A stretch of 10,785 nucleotides of DNA, from NCBI GenBank assembly GCA_007129775.1, contig SKUV01000359.1, forward strand, positions 1-10,785, written 5' to 3'. The position numbers were made by a program, and so were the translations under genes. The stretch comes from Paracoccaceae bacterium (GTDB lineage: Bacteria; Pseudomonadota; Alphaproteobacteria; Rhodobacterales; Rhodobacteraceae). Under the pieces are notes generated by a model. The model saw only the letters and a program-made list of their open reading frames with translations, was not told the origin of the DNA and did not search any database. Of this stretch, positions 1-6,868 are shown in pieces (the stretch's first letter is position 1; every line of letters starts with the position of its first letter).

Positions 1-446
1 GCCTCGGGGCTGATCTCGTTGGCCGAGGGCTGCGGCGGCAGGGGCTGGCCCGCGGGGATGATCGCCCGGCGCGGGCCCGGCCCGGCGGGGCGCGCCTGAT
101 CGGCGTCGCGCGCAAAGCTCTCGGCCTCCGGCGTCACGGCCGCGGCGGTATCCGCCGGGGCAGGCTGTGCCGGAGTAGCTGCGGGCTCGACGCCGTTCAC
201 TGCCGCGGGGTCGGCGGCAGCCGGAGCTTCGGCCACTACGGCTTCGGCGACAGGTGCCGGTGCTGGCGTTGCCTCGCCGGCCTTGGCCGCGTCACTGCTG
301 CCGCGGTTCGACAGGCCGAGACGATGCACCTTGCCGATCACCGCATTGCGCGTGACCCCGCCGAGTTCCTTGGCGATCTGGCTGGCGCTCTGGCCCTCCG
401 CCCACATCCGCTTGAGCGTTTCCACCCGCTCGTCAGTCCAGGACAT
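1..446 (-). CDS. gcrA: GcrA cell-cycle regulator, 3' end cut by window edge
   Basis: GcrA is an alphaproteobacterial transcription factor that works with sigma-70 RNA polymerase at promoters carrying CcrM-methylated GANTC sites. It controls cell-cycle and division genes in Caulobacter and its relatives. The ATG at 446-444 begins MSWTDERVETLKRMWAEG, the family's signature N-terminus. Residues 1-48 form the helix-turn-helix, with SASQIAKELGGVTRNAVIGK followed by VHRLGLSNRG. From about residue 49 an Ala/Pro-rich linker runs to about residue 125, then a more conserved stretch (PRRAIIPAGQPLPPQPSANE) before the edge. Only 148 codons are visible. The conserved Cys-containing C-terminal region that contacts sigma factor lies outside. 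A GGAGGG ribosome binding site lies about 6 bases before the ATG. The gene diverges from the ABC permease. Identification is firm; only the C-terminus is unverified. Confidence 0.95.
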   Translation of the reverse strand, partial: MSWTDERVETLKRMWAEGQSASQIAKELGGVTRNAVIGKVHRLGLSNRGSSDAAKAGEATPAPAPVAEAVVAEAPAAADPAAVNGVEPAATPAQPAPADTAAAVTPEAESFARDADQARPAGPGPRRAIIPAGQPLPPQPSANEISPE

Positions 447-459
447 GCCGTCCCTCCGA

Positions 460-500
460 ATTGAAAAAGGCCCCGTTCCGTACCCGCCGGAGGGGGCCTT
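460..500 (-). terminator. Terminator-like hairpin in the gcrA leader
   Basis: Read on the minus strand, AAGGCCCC (500-493), an 18-base loop and GGGGCCTT (474-467) form an 8-bp stem that runs directly into a TTTTT tract (468-464, overlapping the stem end). This has the layout of a Rho-independent terminator. It points toward gcrA and lies only about 10 bases before the gcrA ribosome binding site. No minus-strand gene lies upstream that would need ending here, because the next gene is divergent. It is therefore either an attenuator in the gcrA leader or a stabilising 5' hairpin. The structure is seen in the sequence; function is inferred. Confidence 0.5.
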
Positions 501-524
501 GCTGGCGTTTTCCGTCTGCGCCCT

Positions 525-552
525 ATTCTAATCACGGCAGGGCAAGATACAA
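525..552 (-). promoter_or_regulatory. Candidate sigma-70 promoter of gcrA
   Basis: On the minus strand TTGTAT (552-547) and TAGAAT (530-525) are separated by 16 bases. The -10 box matches the consensus at 5 of 6 positions and the -35 box at 3 of 6. Transcription would start near 518, giving a leader of about 70 bases that contains the terminator-like hairpin. This is a pattern match only. Confidence 0.4.
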
Positions 553-603
553 GACGCCCTGCGCCCCCTTCTGGCAGGGCGTGGCAGGACAGGAGCATTG
601 ACG

Positions 604-1407
604 ATGACCGACATCACCGCACCGGGTGTGCGCCGTTTCGGCAGGGTGAACTGGCTGGGGCTTTATACGCTGTGCGAACGCGAGGTCCGACGCTTCGTCA
701 ACGTATGGACCCAGACGCTCGCCGCGCCGCTGGTCACCGCGGGGCTGTTTCTGGCGGTCTTCAGCCTCGCGCTCGGCCCGGCGCGGGGCGAGGTTATGGG
801 CGTGCCCTTCATCGAATTCATCGCTCCCGGCATCCTGATGATGACGGTGATCCAGAATTCGTTTGCCAACACATCGTCCTCGCTGGTGATCTCCAAGATA
901 CAGGGCAACATCGTCGATACGCTGATGCCGCCGCTTTCGCCGCTGGAACTTGTTCTGGGCTATGTGGTGGGCGGTATCCTGCGCGGGGTGGTGGTGGCCG
1001 CGGTGCTGCTGGTGGCGCTCTGGGCAGTGCTGGGAATCGGCGTGGAAAAGCCGCTATGGGCGGCGCTTTTCGTGTTTCTGGGCGCGGCCTTTCTCGGGGT
1101 GTTGGGGGTGATGGCGGCGATCTTTGCCGACAAGTTCGACCAGATGGCCGCGATCACCAATTTCGTCATCACGCCGCTCGCCTTCCTGTCGGGCACCTTC
1201 TACTCCATCAGTGCGCTGCCGCCGGCGATGCAGACCATCAGCCAGTTCAACCCGGTGTTCTATCTGATCGACGGGATGCGCCATGGCGCCATCGGGCAAT
1301 CCGATGCCTCGCCGGTTCTGGGGGCGGTGGTGGTGACGCTGTCGACGCTCGTGGCCGGCACGCTTTGCTGGTATTGGTTCCGGATCGGCTATCGGCTCAA
1401 GCCCTGA
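604..1407 (+). CDS. ABC-2 type transporter permease (YadH/NodJ-like)
   Basis: This is the membrane subunit of an ABC-2 type transporter, a class that usually exports lipids, polysaccharides or drugs with a separate ATPase. The product is 267 residues, the usual length. It has a short cytoplasmic N-terminus with the family motif EREVRRFVNVWTQTLAAPL (about residues 25-43). About six hydrophobic segments follow (roughly 38-58, 66-90, 113-143, 151-173, 181-200, 238-258). The family-typical PLAFLSGTFYSISALP and FNPVFYLIDGMRHG (about 191-228) sit before the last helix. The reading frame is open from a TTG at 598, but AGGAG at 591-595 lies 8 bases before the ATG at 604 and only 2 before the TTG, so ATG 604 is chosen. 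No ATPase gene is visible in the window; the partner must be encoded elsewhere, so the substrate is unknown. The 3' end overlaps the convergent DMT gene by 19 bp. Confidence 0.9.
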   Translation: MTDITAPGVRRFGRVNWLGLYTLCEREVRRFVNVWTQTLAAPLVTAGLFLAVFSLALGPARGEVMGVPFIEFIAPGILMMTVIQNSFANTSSSLVISKIQGNIVDTLMPPLSPLELVLGYVVGGILRGVVVAAVLLVALWAVLGIGVEKPLWAALFVFLGAAFLGVLGVMAAIFADKFDQMAAITNFVITPLAFLSGTFYSISALPPAMQTISQFNPVFYLIDGMRHGAIGQSDASPVLGAVVVTLSTLVAGTLCWYWFRIGYRLKP

Positions 1408-2294
1408 GCGGCGCGCTTGCGCGCCCGGCCCTCTCGCCACGCCAGAAGCAGCGCCCCGGTCACCAGAATGCCGGCGCCGAGAAAGCTGATCCCGTCGGGC
1501 CGCACGCCGAAAACCCAGAAATCGTAGATCGTGGCGAAGGCCAGTACCAGATAGAAGAGCGGCGCGACAAAGCTCGCGTCAGCAAGCCGCATCGCCAGCA
1601 GAAAGAGCGATTGTCCGACGATCATCAGCACGCCGATCCCGGCCAGCGCGGCCCATTGCGCGGGCGTCGGTGCGAGCCAGACGAAGGCCGCCGCCACTGA
1701 CGCGATCAGCATCCCGATGGTGTTGTTGATCAACAGGATCGGCAGCGAATCCTCCAGCCGTGTCAACTGTTTGATGAAGACGTTCTCAAGCCCCATCGCA
1801 AAGGCCGCGCCCAGCGCGAAAAAGCCTGCGACCTGCATCGCCTCGGCGCCGGGTCGCAGCAGGATCATCGCCCCCAGCAGTGCGATTGCCGCAGCCAGCC
1901 AGCGCCACGGCCCAACGCGCTCGCCCAGTAGAGGGATCGCCAGCAGCATGGTAACGACCGGGCTCAGAAAACTCAGTGCAGTGGCGTCGGACAGCGGCAT
2001 GTAGGCCACCGCGGCGAACATCAGCGACACGCCGCCCCAACCCGCGAGCGTGCGCACGAAATGCAGCGGATAATGGCGCCGGGGCAGCGGCGGGCGGGCC
2101 CATGCGAAAACCGCCACAATGACGAGCCACGCAAAGAAGAAGCGCCCGAAGCTGACCTGCAGCGGATGCAGCGGCGCGCCAAGCGCCCCGGTGCCGATCG
2201 CCTTTGCCAGCAGCGATGTCGCGCCGAACAGCGACGTTGCCAGCACCATCATCAGGGCCGCGCGGCGCGGGTTTTCGGCGAGGATGACGGGCAT
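1389..2294 (-). CDS. EamA/DMT-family transporter (RhaT-like)
   Basis: This is an inner-membrane drug/metabolite transporter superfamily protein of 301 residues, the usual size for the ten-helix type. Two tandem EamA repeats are visible at about residues 12-147 and 155-288. Helices fall near 13-32, 47-66, 77-97, 104-122, 132-147, 155-175, 184-205, 214-235, 240-261 and 268-286. Family marks are the GRFFFAW segment in helix 2, ATALSFLSPVVTMLLAIPLLGERVG closing helix 4, and the basic C-terminal tail. The ATG at 2294 is preceded by GAGG a few bases upstream. Family members move amino acids, S-adenosylmethionine or other small metabolites; nothing here fixes the substrate. The gene is alone on its strand, convergent with the ABC permease and divergent from dnaE. 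Confidence 0.9.
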   Translation of the reverse strand: MPVILAENPRRAALMMVLATSLFGATSLLAKAIGTGALGAPLHPLQVSFGRFFFAWLVIVAVFAWARPPLPRRHYPLHFVRTLAGWGGVSLMFAAVAYMPLSDATALSFLSPVVTMLLAIPLLGERVGPWRWLAAAIALLGAMILLRPGAEAMQVAGFFALGAAFAMGLENVFIKQLTRLEDSLPILLINNTIGMLIASVAAAFVWLAPTPAQWAALAGIGVLMIVGQSLFLLAMRLADASFVAPLFYLVLAFATIYDFWVFGVRPDGISFLGAGILVTGALLLAWREGRARKRAAQGLSR

Positions 2295-2584
2295 GGAACC
2301 TCGGGTCGGGTGGTTGCCCGTCGTCGGATCAGAGCAATCACGGATATGTCGGTGTCGGGGCTGCGCTGCGCCGCGTGGATGGTGACGTGATGTCCTGATC
2401 GGCCGACCCCGTCAAGGCGGGCTTGCCCGGCGGCGCGGACGGCGCCGGATGTCGATCCGCTCTCGACTGTCGGTGCAAAGGCAGGCACGATCAGGTGGAG
2501 CACGGGGACGGCCGGTCCCCCGCGATTGCCGGCGGGCCCGTTTCGTGTGATCAACCTCGGACCAACGACGCCCGGGCACCTATC
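2295..2584. other. Non-coding divergent gap between DMT transporter and dnaE
   Basis: These 290 bases hold no gene I can support. The dnaE frame is open back to an ATG at 2423, but the extra 54 residues are Arg/Gly/Asp-rich, low in hydrophobics and unlike the start of any DnaE, so I treat them as untranslated. Both flanking promoters must lie here, but no convincing -35/-10 pair is visible for either. A compact hairpin is present at 2504-2520. Confidence 0.6.
2504..2520 (+). other. GC-rich hairpin upstream of dnaE
   Basis: GGGGAC (2504-2509), a 5-base loop and GTCCCC (2515-2520) make a perfect 6-bp stem, 64 bases before the dnaE ATG. No T-tract follows, so it is not a terminator. It could be a leader structure or a chance inverted repeat in GC-rich DNA. 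Confidence 0.3.
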
Positions 2585-5500
2585 ATGACGACCACGCCGC
2601 GATTCATCCATCTGCGCCTGCATACAGAGTATTCGCTGCTCGAAGGGGCGATTGCCGTCAAGAGCCTCCCGGGCCTCTGCGCCGCGGCAGGCATGCCCGC
2701 CGTGGCCGTGACCGATACCAACAACATGTTCGCTGCGCTGGAATTTTCGGTAACGGCAAGCGGCGCGGGGCTGCAGCCGATCCTCGGCTGCCAGATCGAT
2801 CTGGCCCATGATCCCGCCCGGCCGGGCGAACGGCCGCGCCCGCCCGCGCCCCTAGTTCTGTTGGCGCAGAACGAGGCCGGTTATCTCAACCTGCTCAAGC
2901 TGAACTCCTGCCTCTATCTGGACAAGGGCGGTGCCCGGGCCGAGGTGAAGCTCGATGATCTCGCGGGCCATTCCGAGGGGCTGATCTGCCTGTCGGGCGG
3001 GCCGGAGGGGCCTTTGGGCCGGTTCCTGCAATCGGGCCAGCGTCCGAAGGCTGAGGCGCTGGCCGCGCGGCTGGCCGAAATCTATCCCGGCCGGCTCTAT
3101 ATCGAGTTGCAGCGCCACCCCGCCGAGGGCGGCGCCACGACCGAGGCCGAAAGGGCCACCGAACAAGGCCATGTGGAAATCGCCTATGGCATGGATCTGC
3201 CCCTGGTGGCGACCAATGATGTCTATTTCCCTCGGCCCGATATGTACGAGGCCCATGACGCGCTGATCTGCATTGCCGAGGGTGCCTATGTGGACCAGTC
3301 CGCCCCGCGCCGCCGTCTGACCCCGCAGCATTATTTCAAATCGCCCGAGGAAATGGCGGCGCTTTTCGCCGATCTTCCGGAAGCGGTCGAGAACACCGTC
3401 GAGATCGCCCGCCGCTGCGCATTCATGGCCGAAAAGCGCGATCCGATCCTGCCGCGCTTTGCCGAGGACGAGGTGGAGGAACTGCGGCGCCAGTCGCGCG
3501 AGGGTCTGGCGGCGCGGCTTGCGGTGACGCCGCCCTCGGCCCCGGTGGAGGCGTATGAAAAACGGCTCGATTACGAACTCGGCGTGATCGAGGGGATGGG
3601 CTTTCCCGGCTACTTCCTGATCGTTGCCGATTTCATCAAATGGGCCAAGACACAGGATATCCCGGTGGGGCCGGGGCGGGGCTCGGGCGCGGGCAGCCTC
3701 GTGGCATGGGCGCTGACGATCACCGATCTCGACCCGCTGCGCTATTCGCTGCTGTTCGAGCGGTTCCTGAACCCCGAACGGGTGTCCATGCCGGATTTCG
3801 ACATCGATTTCTGCATGGACCGCCGCGAAGAGGTGATCCGCTATGTGCAGGAGAAATACGGCCGCGACCGCGTGGGCCAGATCATCACCTTTGGCGCGCT
3901 TCTGTCCAAGGCGGCGGTGCGCGATGTGGGTCGCGTGCTGCAGATGTCCTATGGCCATGTCGACAAGCTGTCCAAGATGATCCCTGTGGAGGGCGTCAAG
4001 CCCGTGAGCATCGAAAAGGCGCTGGCCGACGAGCCGCGCCTGCGCGAGGCCGCGCGCGAGGAAATCGTGGGCCGCCTGCTGGATTACGCCGGCCGGATCG
4101 AAGGGCTGTTGCGAAATGCCTCCACCCACGCGGCCGGCGTAGTGATCGGCGACCGGCCGCTCGACGAGCTTGTGCCGCTTTATCAGGACCCGCGCTCGGA
4201 CATGCCCGCGACCCAGTTCAACATGAAATGGGTCGAGGCCGCGGGGCTGGTGAAATTCGACTTTCTGGGCCTCAAGACCCTGACGGTGGTGCAGAACGCC
4301 GTCGATCTTCTGGCCCGGCGCGGGGTGGTGGTGGATATCGGGCAAATCCCGCTCGACGATGAAAAAACCTATCATCTATACGCCTCAGCCCGCACCGTGG
4401 CGGTGTTTCAGGTGGAAAGCTCGGGCATGATGGACGCCCTGCGGCGGATGAAGCCCACCTGCATCGAGGATATCGTGGCGCTTGTCGCGCTCTACCGTCC
4501 CGGCCCGATGGAGAACATCCCCCAGTATTGCGAGGTCAAGAACGGGCTGCGCGAGCGCGAATCCATCCATCCGCTGATCGACGACATTCTGGAGGAAACC
4601 CAGGGCATTATCGTCTATCAGGAACAGGTGATGCAGATCGCGCAGGTCATGGCCGGCTACAGCCTCGGCGGTGCGGACCTGCTGCGCCGCGCCATGGGCA
4701 AGAAGATCGCGGCCGAGATGGCCAAGGAACGGCCCAAATTCGAAAAGGGCGCGATGGCCAACGGGGTGGATCGCAAGAAAGCCGCCGAGGTTTTCGACCT
4801 GCTGGAGAAATTCGCCAATTACGGCTTCAACAAGAGCCACGCCGCCGCTTATGCCGTGGTCAGCTATCAGACCGCATGGCTCAAGGCCAATCACCCGGTG
4901 GAATTCATGGCCGCGGTGATGAATTGCGATATCCACCTGACCGACAAGCTCAACATCTACAAGCGCGAGGTCGACAGGCTGGGGATCGAGGTGGTGCCGC
5001 CTTGCGTCAACCGTTCTGAGGCGCTGTTCAGCGTGTCAGAGGGCCGCGTCGTCTATGCGCTGGGCGCGCTCAAGAACGTGGGCGTGGAGGCGATGCGGAT
5101 GCTGGTGGCGGGGCGCGGGGACCAGCCATTTGCAACGCTTTTCGATGTGGCACGGCGTGTGGATCTGAAGCGGGTGGGCAAACGCCCGCTGGAAATGCTG
5201 GCGCGCGCCGGCGCCTTCGACGCGCTGGATCGCAACCGACGCCGGGTCTTTGACGGGCTTGATGCGTTGGTGGCCTATTCGGCGGCGGTGCACGAGGCGC
5301 GGGCCTCCGATCAGGTTTCGCTTTTCGGTGAGGCCGGCGCCGATATCCCGGAGCCGCGGCTGGGCGGGGGGGAAGACTGGCTGCCGGTGGATCGGCTCAA
5401 CCATGAGCAGGAGGCGGTGGGCTTTTACCTGTCCGGCCACCCTCTGGACGATTATGCCGGCGCGCTGCGCCGACGCGATGTGCTGACCCTCGCCGAGGTG

Positions 5501-6028
5501 ACGCGCCGCGCCGCCGCCGCGCCGCTGGTGGCCAAGATCGCCGGAACCGTCGCCGGCCGGCAAGAGCGGAAATCGGCGCGCGGAAATCGCTATGCCTTTG
5601 TGCAACTGTCCGATCCGACCGGGCTTTACGAGGCGACGGTCTTTTCCGAGACGCTGGAAGCCACGCGCAGCCTGCTGGAGCCCGGGCAGGGCGTGGTGCT
5701 CACGGTCGAGGCGACGATGGAGGGCGATACGCTGAAACTTCTGGCACGGGGCGCGCAGCCGATCGACGCTCTGGTGGCCGGGGCGGGCGCGGTCGGCCTG
5801 CGCATCCATGTAGCGGCAGAGCCGGCTGTCACGTCGGTCGCATCTCTTCTGGCCCGGCAGGGCAGGCAGGGGGGCGGGCAGCCGGGCGGCCCGATCACAT
5901 TCTGCGTGACCGATCCGGAGGCGGGCTGCGAATACGATATCGAAATCGGCACCGACTGGCCCGTAACGCCGCAATTGCGCGGCGCGATCAAGGCGGTGGA
6001 GGGCGTTCTGGCGGTAGAAGAGTTCTGA
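2585..6028 (+). CDS. dnaE: DNA polymerase III subunit alpha
   Basis: DnaE is the polymerizing subunit of the replicative DNA polymerase III holoenzyme. The product is 1147 residues, close to E. coli DnaE (1160). The order is: PHP domain from residue 5 (FIHLRLHTEYSLLEGA); palm with PVGPGRGSGAGSLVAW (about 360-375) and catalytic aspartates D406 and D408 in MPDFDIDFCMD, plus D559 in VKFDFLGL; fingers with ALYRPGPMENIPQY (about 635-648) and GFNKSHAAAYAVVSYQTAWL (about 747-766); helix-hairpin-helix region (about 800-885); clamp-binding pentapeptide QVSLF (910-914); OB fold (about 975-1060); and a C-terminal domain ending AVEEF. The PHP metal ligands are replaced (HLR in place of HxH; TDT in place of TDH), as in E. 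coli, so proofreading should come from a separate DnaQ subunit. ATG 2585 is chosen because homology begins there, although its ribosome binding site is weak. The coding frame is intact. Confidence 0.97.
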   Translation: MTTTPRFIHLRLHTEYSLLEGAIAVKSLPGLCAAAGMPAVAVTDTNNMFAALEFSVTASGAGLQPILGCQIDLAHDPARPGERPRPPAPLVLLAQNEAGYLNLLKLNSCLYLDKGGARAEVKLDDLAGHSEGLICLSGGPEGPLGRFLQSGQRPKAEALAARLAEIYPGRLYIELQRHPAEGGATTEAERATEQGHVEIAYGMDLPLVATNDVYFPRPDMYEAHDALICIAEGAYVDQSAPRRRLTPQHYFKSPEEMAALFADLPEAVENTVEIARRCAFMAEKRDPILPRFAEDEVEELRRQSREGLAARLAVTPPSAPVEAYEKRLDYELGVIEGMGFPGYFLIVADFIKWAKTQDIPVGPGRGSGAGSLVAWALTITDLDPLRYSLLFERFLNPERVSMPDFDIDFCMDRREEVIRYVQEKYGRDRVGQIITFGALLSKAAVRDVGRVLQMSYGHVDKLSKMIPVEGVKPVSIEKALADEPRLREAAREEIVGRLLDYAGRIEGLLRNASTHAAGVVIGDRPLDELVPLYQDPRSDMPATQFNMKWVEAAGLVKFDFLGLKTLTVVQNAVDLLARRGVVVDIGQIPLDDEKTYHLYASARTVAVFQVESSGMMDALRRMKPTCIEDIVALVALYRPGPMENIPQYCEVKNGLRERESIHPLIDDILEETQGIIVYQEQVMQIAQVMAGYSLGGADLLRRAMGKKIAAEMAKERPKFEKGAMANGVDRKKAAEVFDLLEKFANYGFNKSHAAAYAVVSYQTAWLKANHPVEFMAAVMNCDIHLTDKLNIYKREVDRLGIEVVPPCVNRSEALFSVSEGRVVYALGALKNVGVEAMRMLVAGRGDQPFATLFDVARRVDLKRVGKRPLEMLARAGAFDALDRNRRRVFDGLDALVAYSAAVHEARASDQVSLFGEAGADIPEPRLGGGEDWLPVDRLNHEQEAVGFYLSGHPLDDYAGALRRRDVLTLAEVTRRAAAAPLVAKIAGTVAGRQERKSARGNRYAFVQLSDPTGLYEATVFSETLEATRSLLEPGQGVVLTVEATMEGDTLKLLARGAQPIDALVAGAGAVGLRIHVAAEPAVTSVASLLARQGRQGGGQPGGPITFCVTDPEAGCEYDIEIGTDWPVTPQLRGAIKAVEGVLAVEEF

Positions 6029-6079
6029 GGCCGCGCCCGCGCCTGCCGGTCAGCCCGCCGGAGCCCCGCCGCCCTTGGC

Positions 6080-6553
6080 TTATGGCTCTTGCGATGCTGC
6101 GCCTTCCGCAGGCGGGCCTTCCACCGCGGTCTGGAAATTCTCGAAAAACTGATCGGCCATCTTGCGCGCGAAACCGTTGATCAGCCGCGAGCCCAGTTGC
6201 GCGATCTTGCCGCCCACCTGAGCCTGTACCTCGTAGGTCAATTCGGTGCCTTCGGCGTGATCGGCCAGCCGCACATCCGCGCCGCCCTTGGCGAACCCCG
6301 CCACCCCGCCGGAGCCTTCGCCGGAGATGCGATAGCTTTCGCCTTCCACCACGTCCGACAGGGTGACATTGCCGCGGAAGGTTGCCTTCACCGGGCCGAC
6401 CTTTTGCGTAACCACCGCCGAAAAGCCTTCGTCCGGCGTTCCGGTCAGATCGCTGCAGCCGGGGATGGCGGCCTTCAGTGTTTCGGCGTCATTCAAACGC
6501 GCCCAGACCGTTGCGCGGTCGGCCGCGATCACACGGCTTCCTGTCAGTTCCAT
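6080..6553 (-). CDS. CoxG-like SRPBCC family protein
   Basis: This is a 157-residue protein of the CoxG (CO dehydrogenase subunit G) branch of the SRPBCC/START-like fold, which forms a deep hydrophobic ligand pocket. Family marks in order are TVWARLNDAETLKAAIPGC (about 15-33), VGPVKATFRGNVTL (52-65), GEGSGGVAGFAKGGADVRL (78-96), and GGKIAQLGSRLINGFARKMA (114-133) followed by DQFFENF. It has no membrane helix and ends in a short acidic, Ala/Pro-rich tail. In carboxydotrophs CoxG helps link CO dehydrogenase to the membrane or respiratory chain, but no coxL, coxM or coxS gene is in the window, so that role is not supported here. The gene is single, convergent with dnaE after a 51-bp gap that shows no clear terminator. 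The ATG at 6553 has a modest purine-rich stretch upstream. The family is clear; the ligand is unknown. Confidence 0.88.
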   Translation of the reverse strand: MELTGSRVIAADRATVWARLNDAETLKAAIPGCSDLTGTPDEGFSAVVTQKVGPVKATFRGNVTLSDVVEGESYRISGEGSGGVAGFAKGGADVRLADHAEGTELTYEVQAQVGGKIAQLGSRLINGFARKMADQFFENFQTAVEGPPAEGAASQEP

Positions 6554-6582
6554 ACGCTCGCTTTCCCTGTTTCCCGGAACCT

Positions 6583-6610
6583 AGAATAGGCGCAGCGGCC
6601 TGCGGCGTAA
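6583..6610 (-). promoter_or_regulatory. Weak candidate promoter for the CoxG-like gene
   Basis: On the minus strand TTTACG (6610-6605) and TATTCT (6588-6583) are 16 bases apart, each matching sigma-70 consensus at 4 of 6 positions, about 30 bases before the ATG at 6553. The same bases read on the plus strand give TAGAAT (6582-6587), which could instead be a -10 box for the small membrane protein gene. The direction cannot be settled by eye. Confidence 0.25.
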
Positions 6611-6700
6611 ACCCGCCTCCGGGCAGGAAAAATGATCCCAAGACGGTTGCCGTGCCTGCGCCGGACTATAGGTTGCGACGAACGGCGCAGTGCCGCAAAC

Positions 6701-6706
6701 AGGAGG
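6701..6706 (+). promoter_or_regulatory. Ribosome binding site deciding the small-protein start
   Basis: This is a perfect AGGAGG, 6 bases from ATG 6713. It is the main argument for the 50-residue form over the longer open frame from 6632. Confidence 0.75.
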
Positions 6707-6712
6707 TTCGCA

Positions 6713-6865
6713 ATGGTTTACTGGGTCGCTCTGACCGGTATGGTTTTCTGCCTTTTCCTTGCCCTGCTTGGCTTTCAGGTCGAATTCAGCAAGGCTCGGG
6801 CCTTTGCCGCCAAGGCTGCGGCCGAGGATGAGGAGGGCGAGGGCGCGGACAAGGGCGAAAGCTGA
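6713..6865 (+). CDS. Small single-helix membrane protein, function unknown
   Basis: This encodes a 50-residue protein. Residues 2-21 (VYWVALTGMVFCLFLALLGF) form one hydrophobic transmembrane segment. A short basic stretch around SKARAFAAKAAA follows, then a strongly acidic tail (EDEEGEGADKGES). The frame is open from 6632, but a perfect AGGAGG at 6701-6706 sits 6 bases before the ATG at 6713, and the upstream codons encode an Arg-rich stretch with no sign of selection, so the short form is chosen. I do not recognise a named family. The strong ribosome binding site, clean helix-plus-charged-tail design and tight packing against the next gene argue that it is real. It lies alone on its strand between the CoxG-like gene (divergent) and the ScfR regulator (convergent, 3-bp gap). 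Confidence 0.7.
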   Translation: MVYWVALTGMVFCLFLALLGFQVEFSKARAFAAKAAAEDEEGEGADKGES

Positions 6866-6868
6866 CCA

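Noticed and set aside
1..443. Ala/Pro-rich repeats at the left edge as a repeat element
   Set aside because: They are the in-frame linker of GcrA, biased by composition and not a DNA repeat.
672..1700. 342-codon plus-strand open frame across the permease and DMT genes
   Set aside because: It overlaps two clear membrane-protein genes out of frame, is Arg/Gly-rich and lacks any recognisable domain.
2423..2584. N-terminal extension of DnaE from an upstream ATG
   Set aside because: The 54 extra residues do not resemble any DnaE N-terminus. The homology begins at the ATG at 2585 with the PHP motif just after it.
2852..4375. 507-codon minus-strand open frame opposite dnaE
   Set aside because: It lies wholly within the conserved dnaE coding region. 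The translation is His/Arg/Gln-rich low-quality sequence, typical of a GC-driven shadow.
5129..5136. TTTGCAAC as another ScfR box
   Set aside because: It is a single 7-of-8 match inside the dnaE coding sequence, without a partner box, and best explained by codon content.
6029..6079. Bidirectional terminator between dnaE and the CoxG-like gene
   Set aside because: The GC-rich gap offers only a 4-bp stem (CCGG/CCGG) and no T-tract on either strand.
6632..6712. N-terminal extension of the small membrane protein
   Set aside because: It is an Arg-rich stretch without a ribosome binding site of its own; a perfect AGGAGG marks the downstream ATG.
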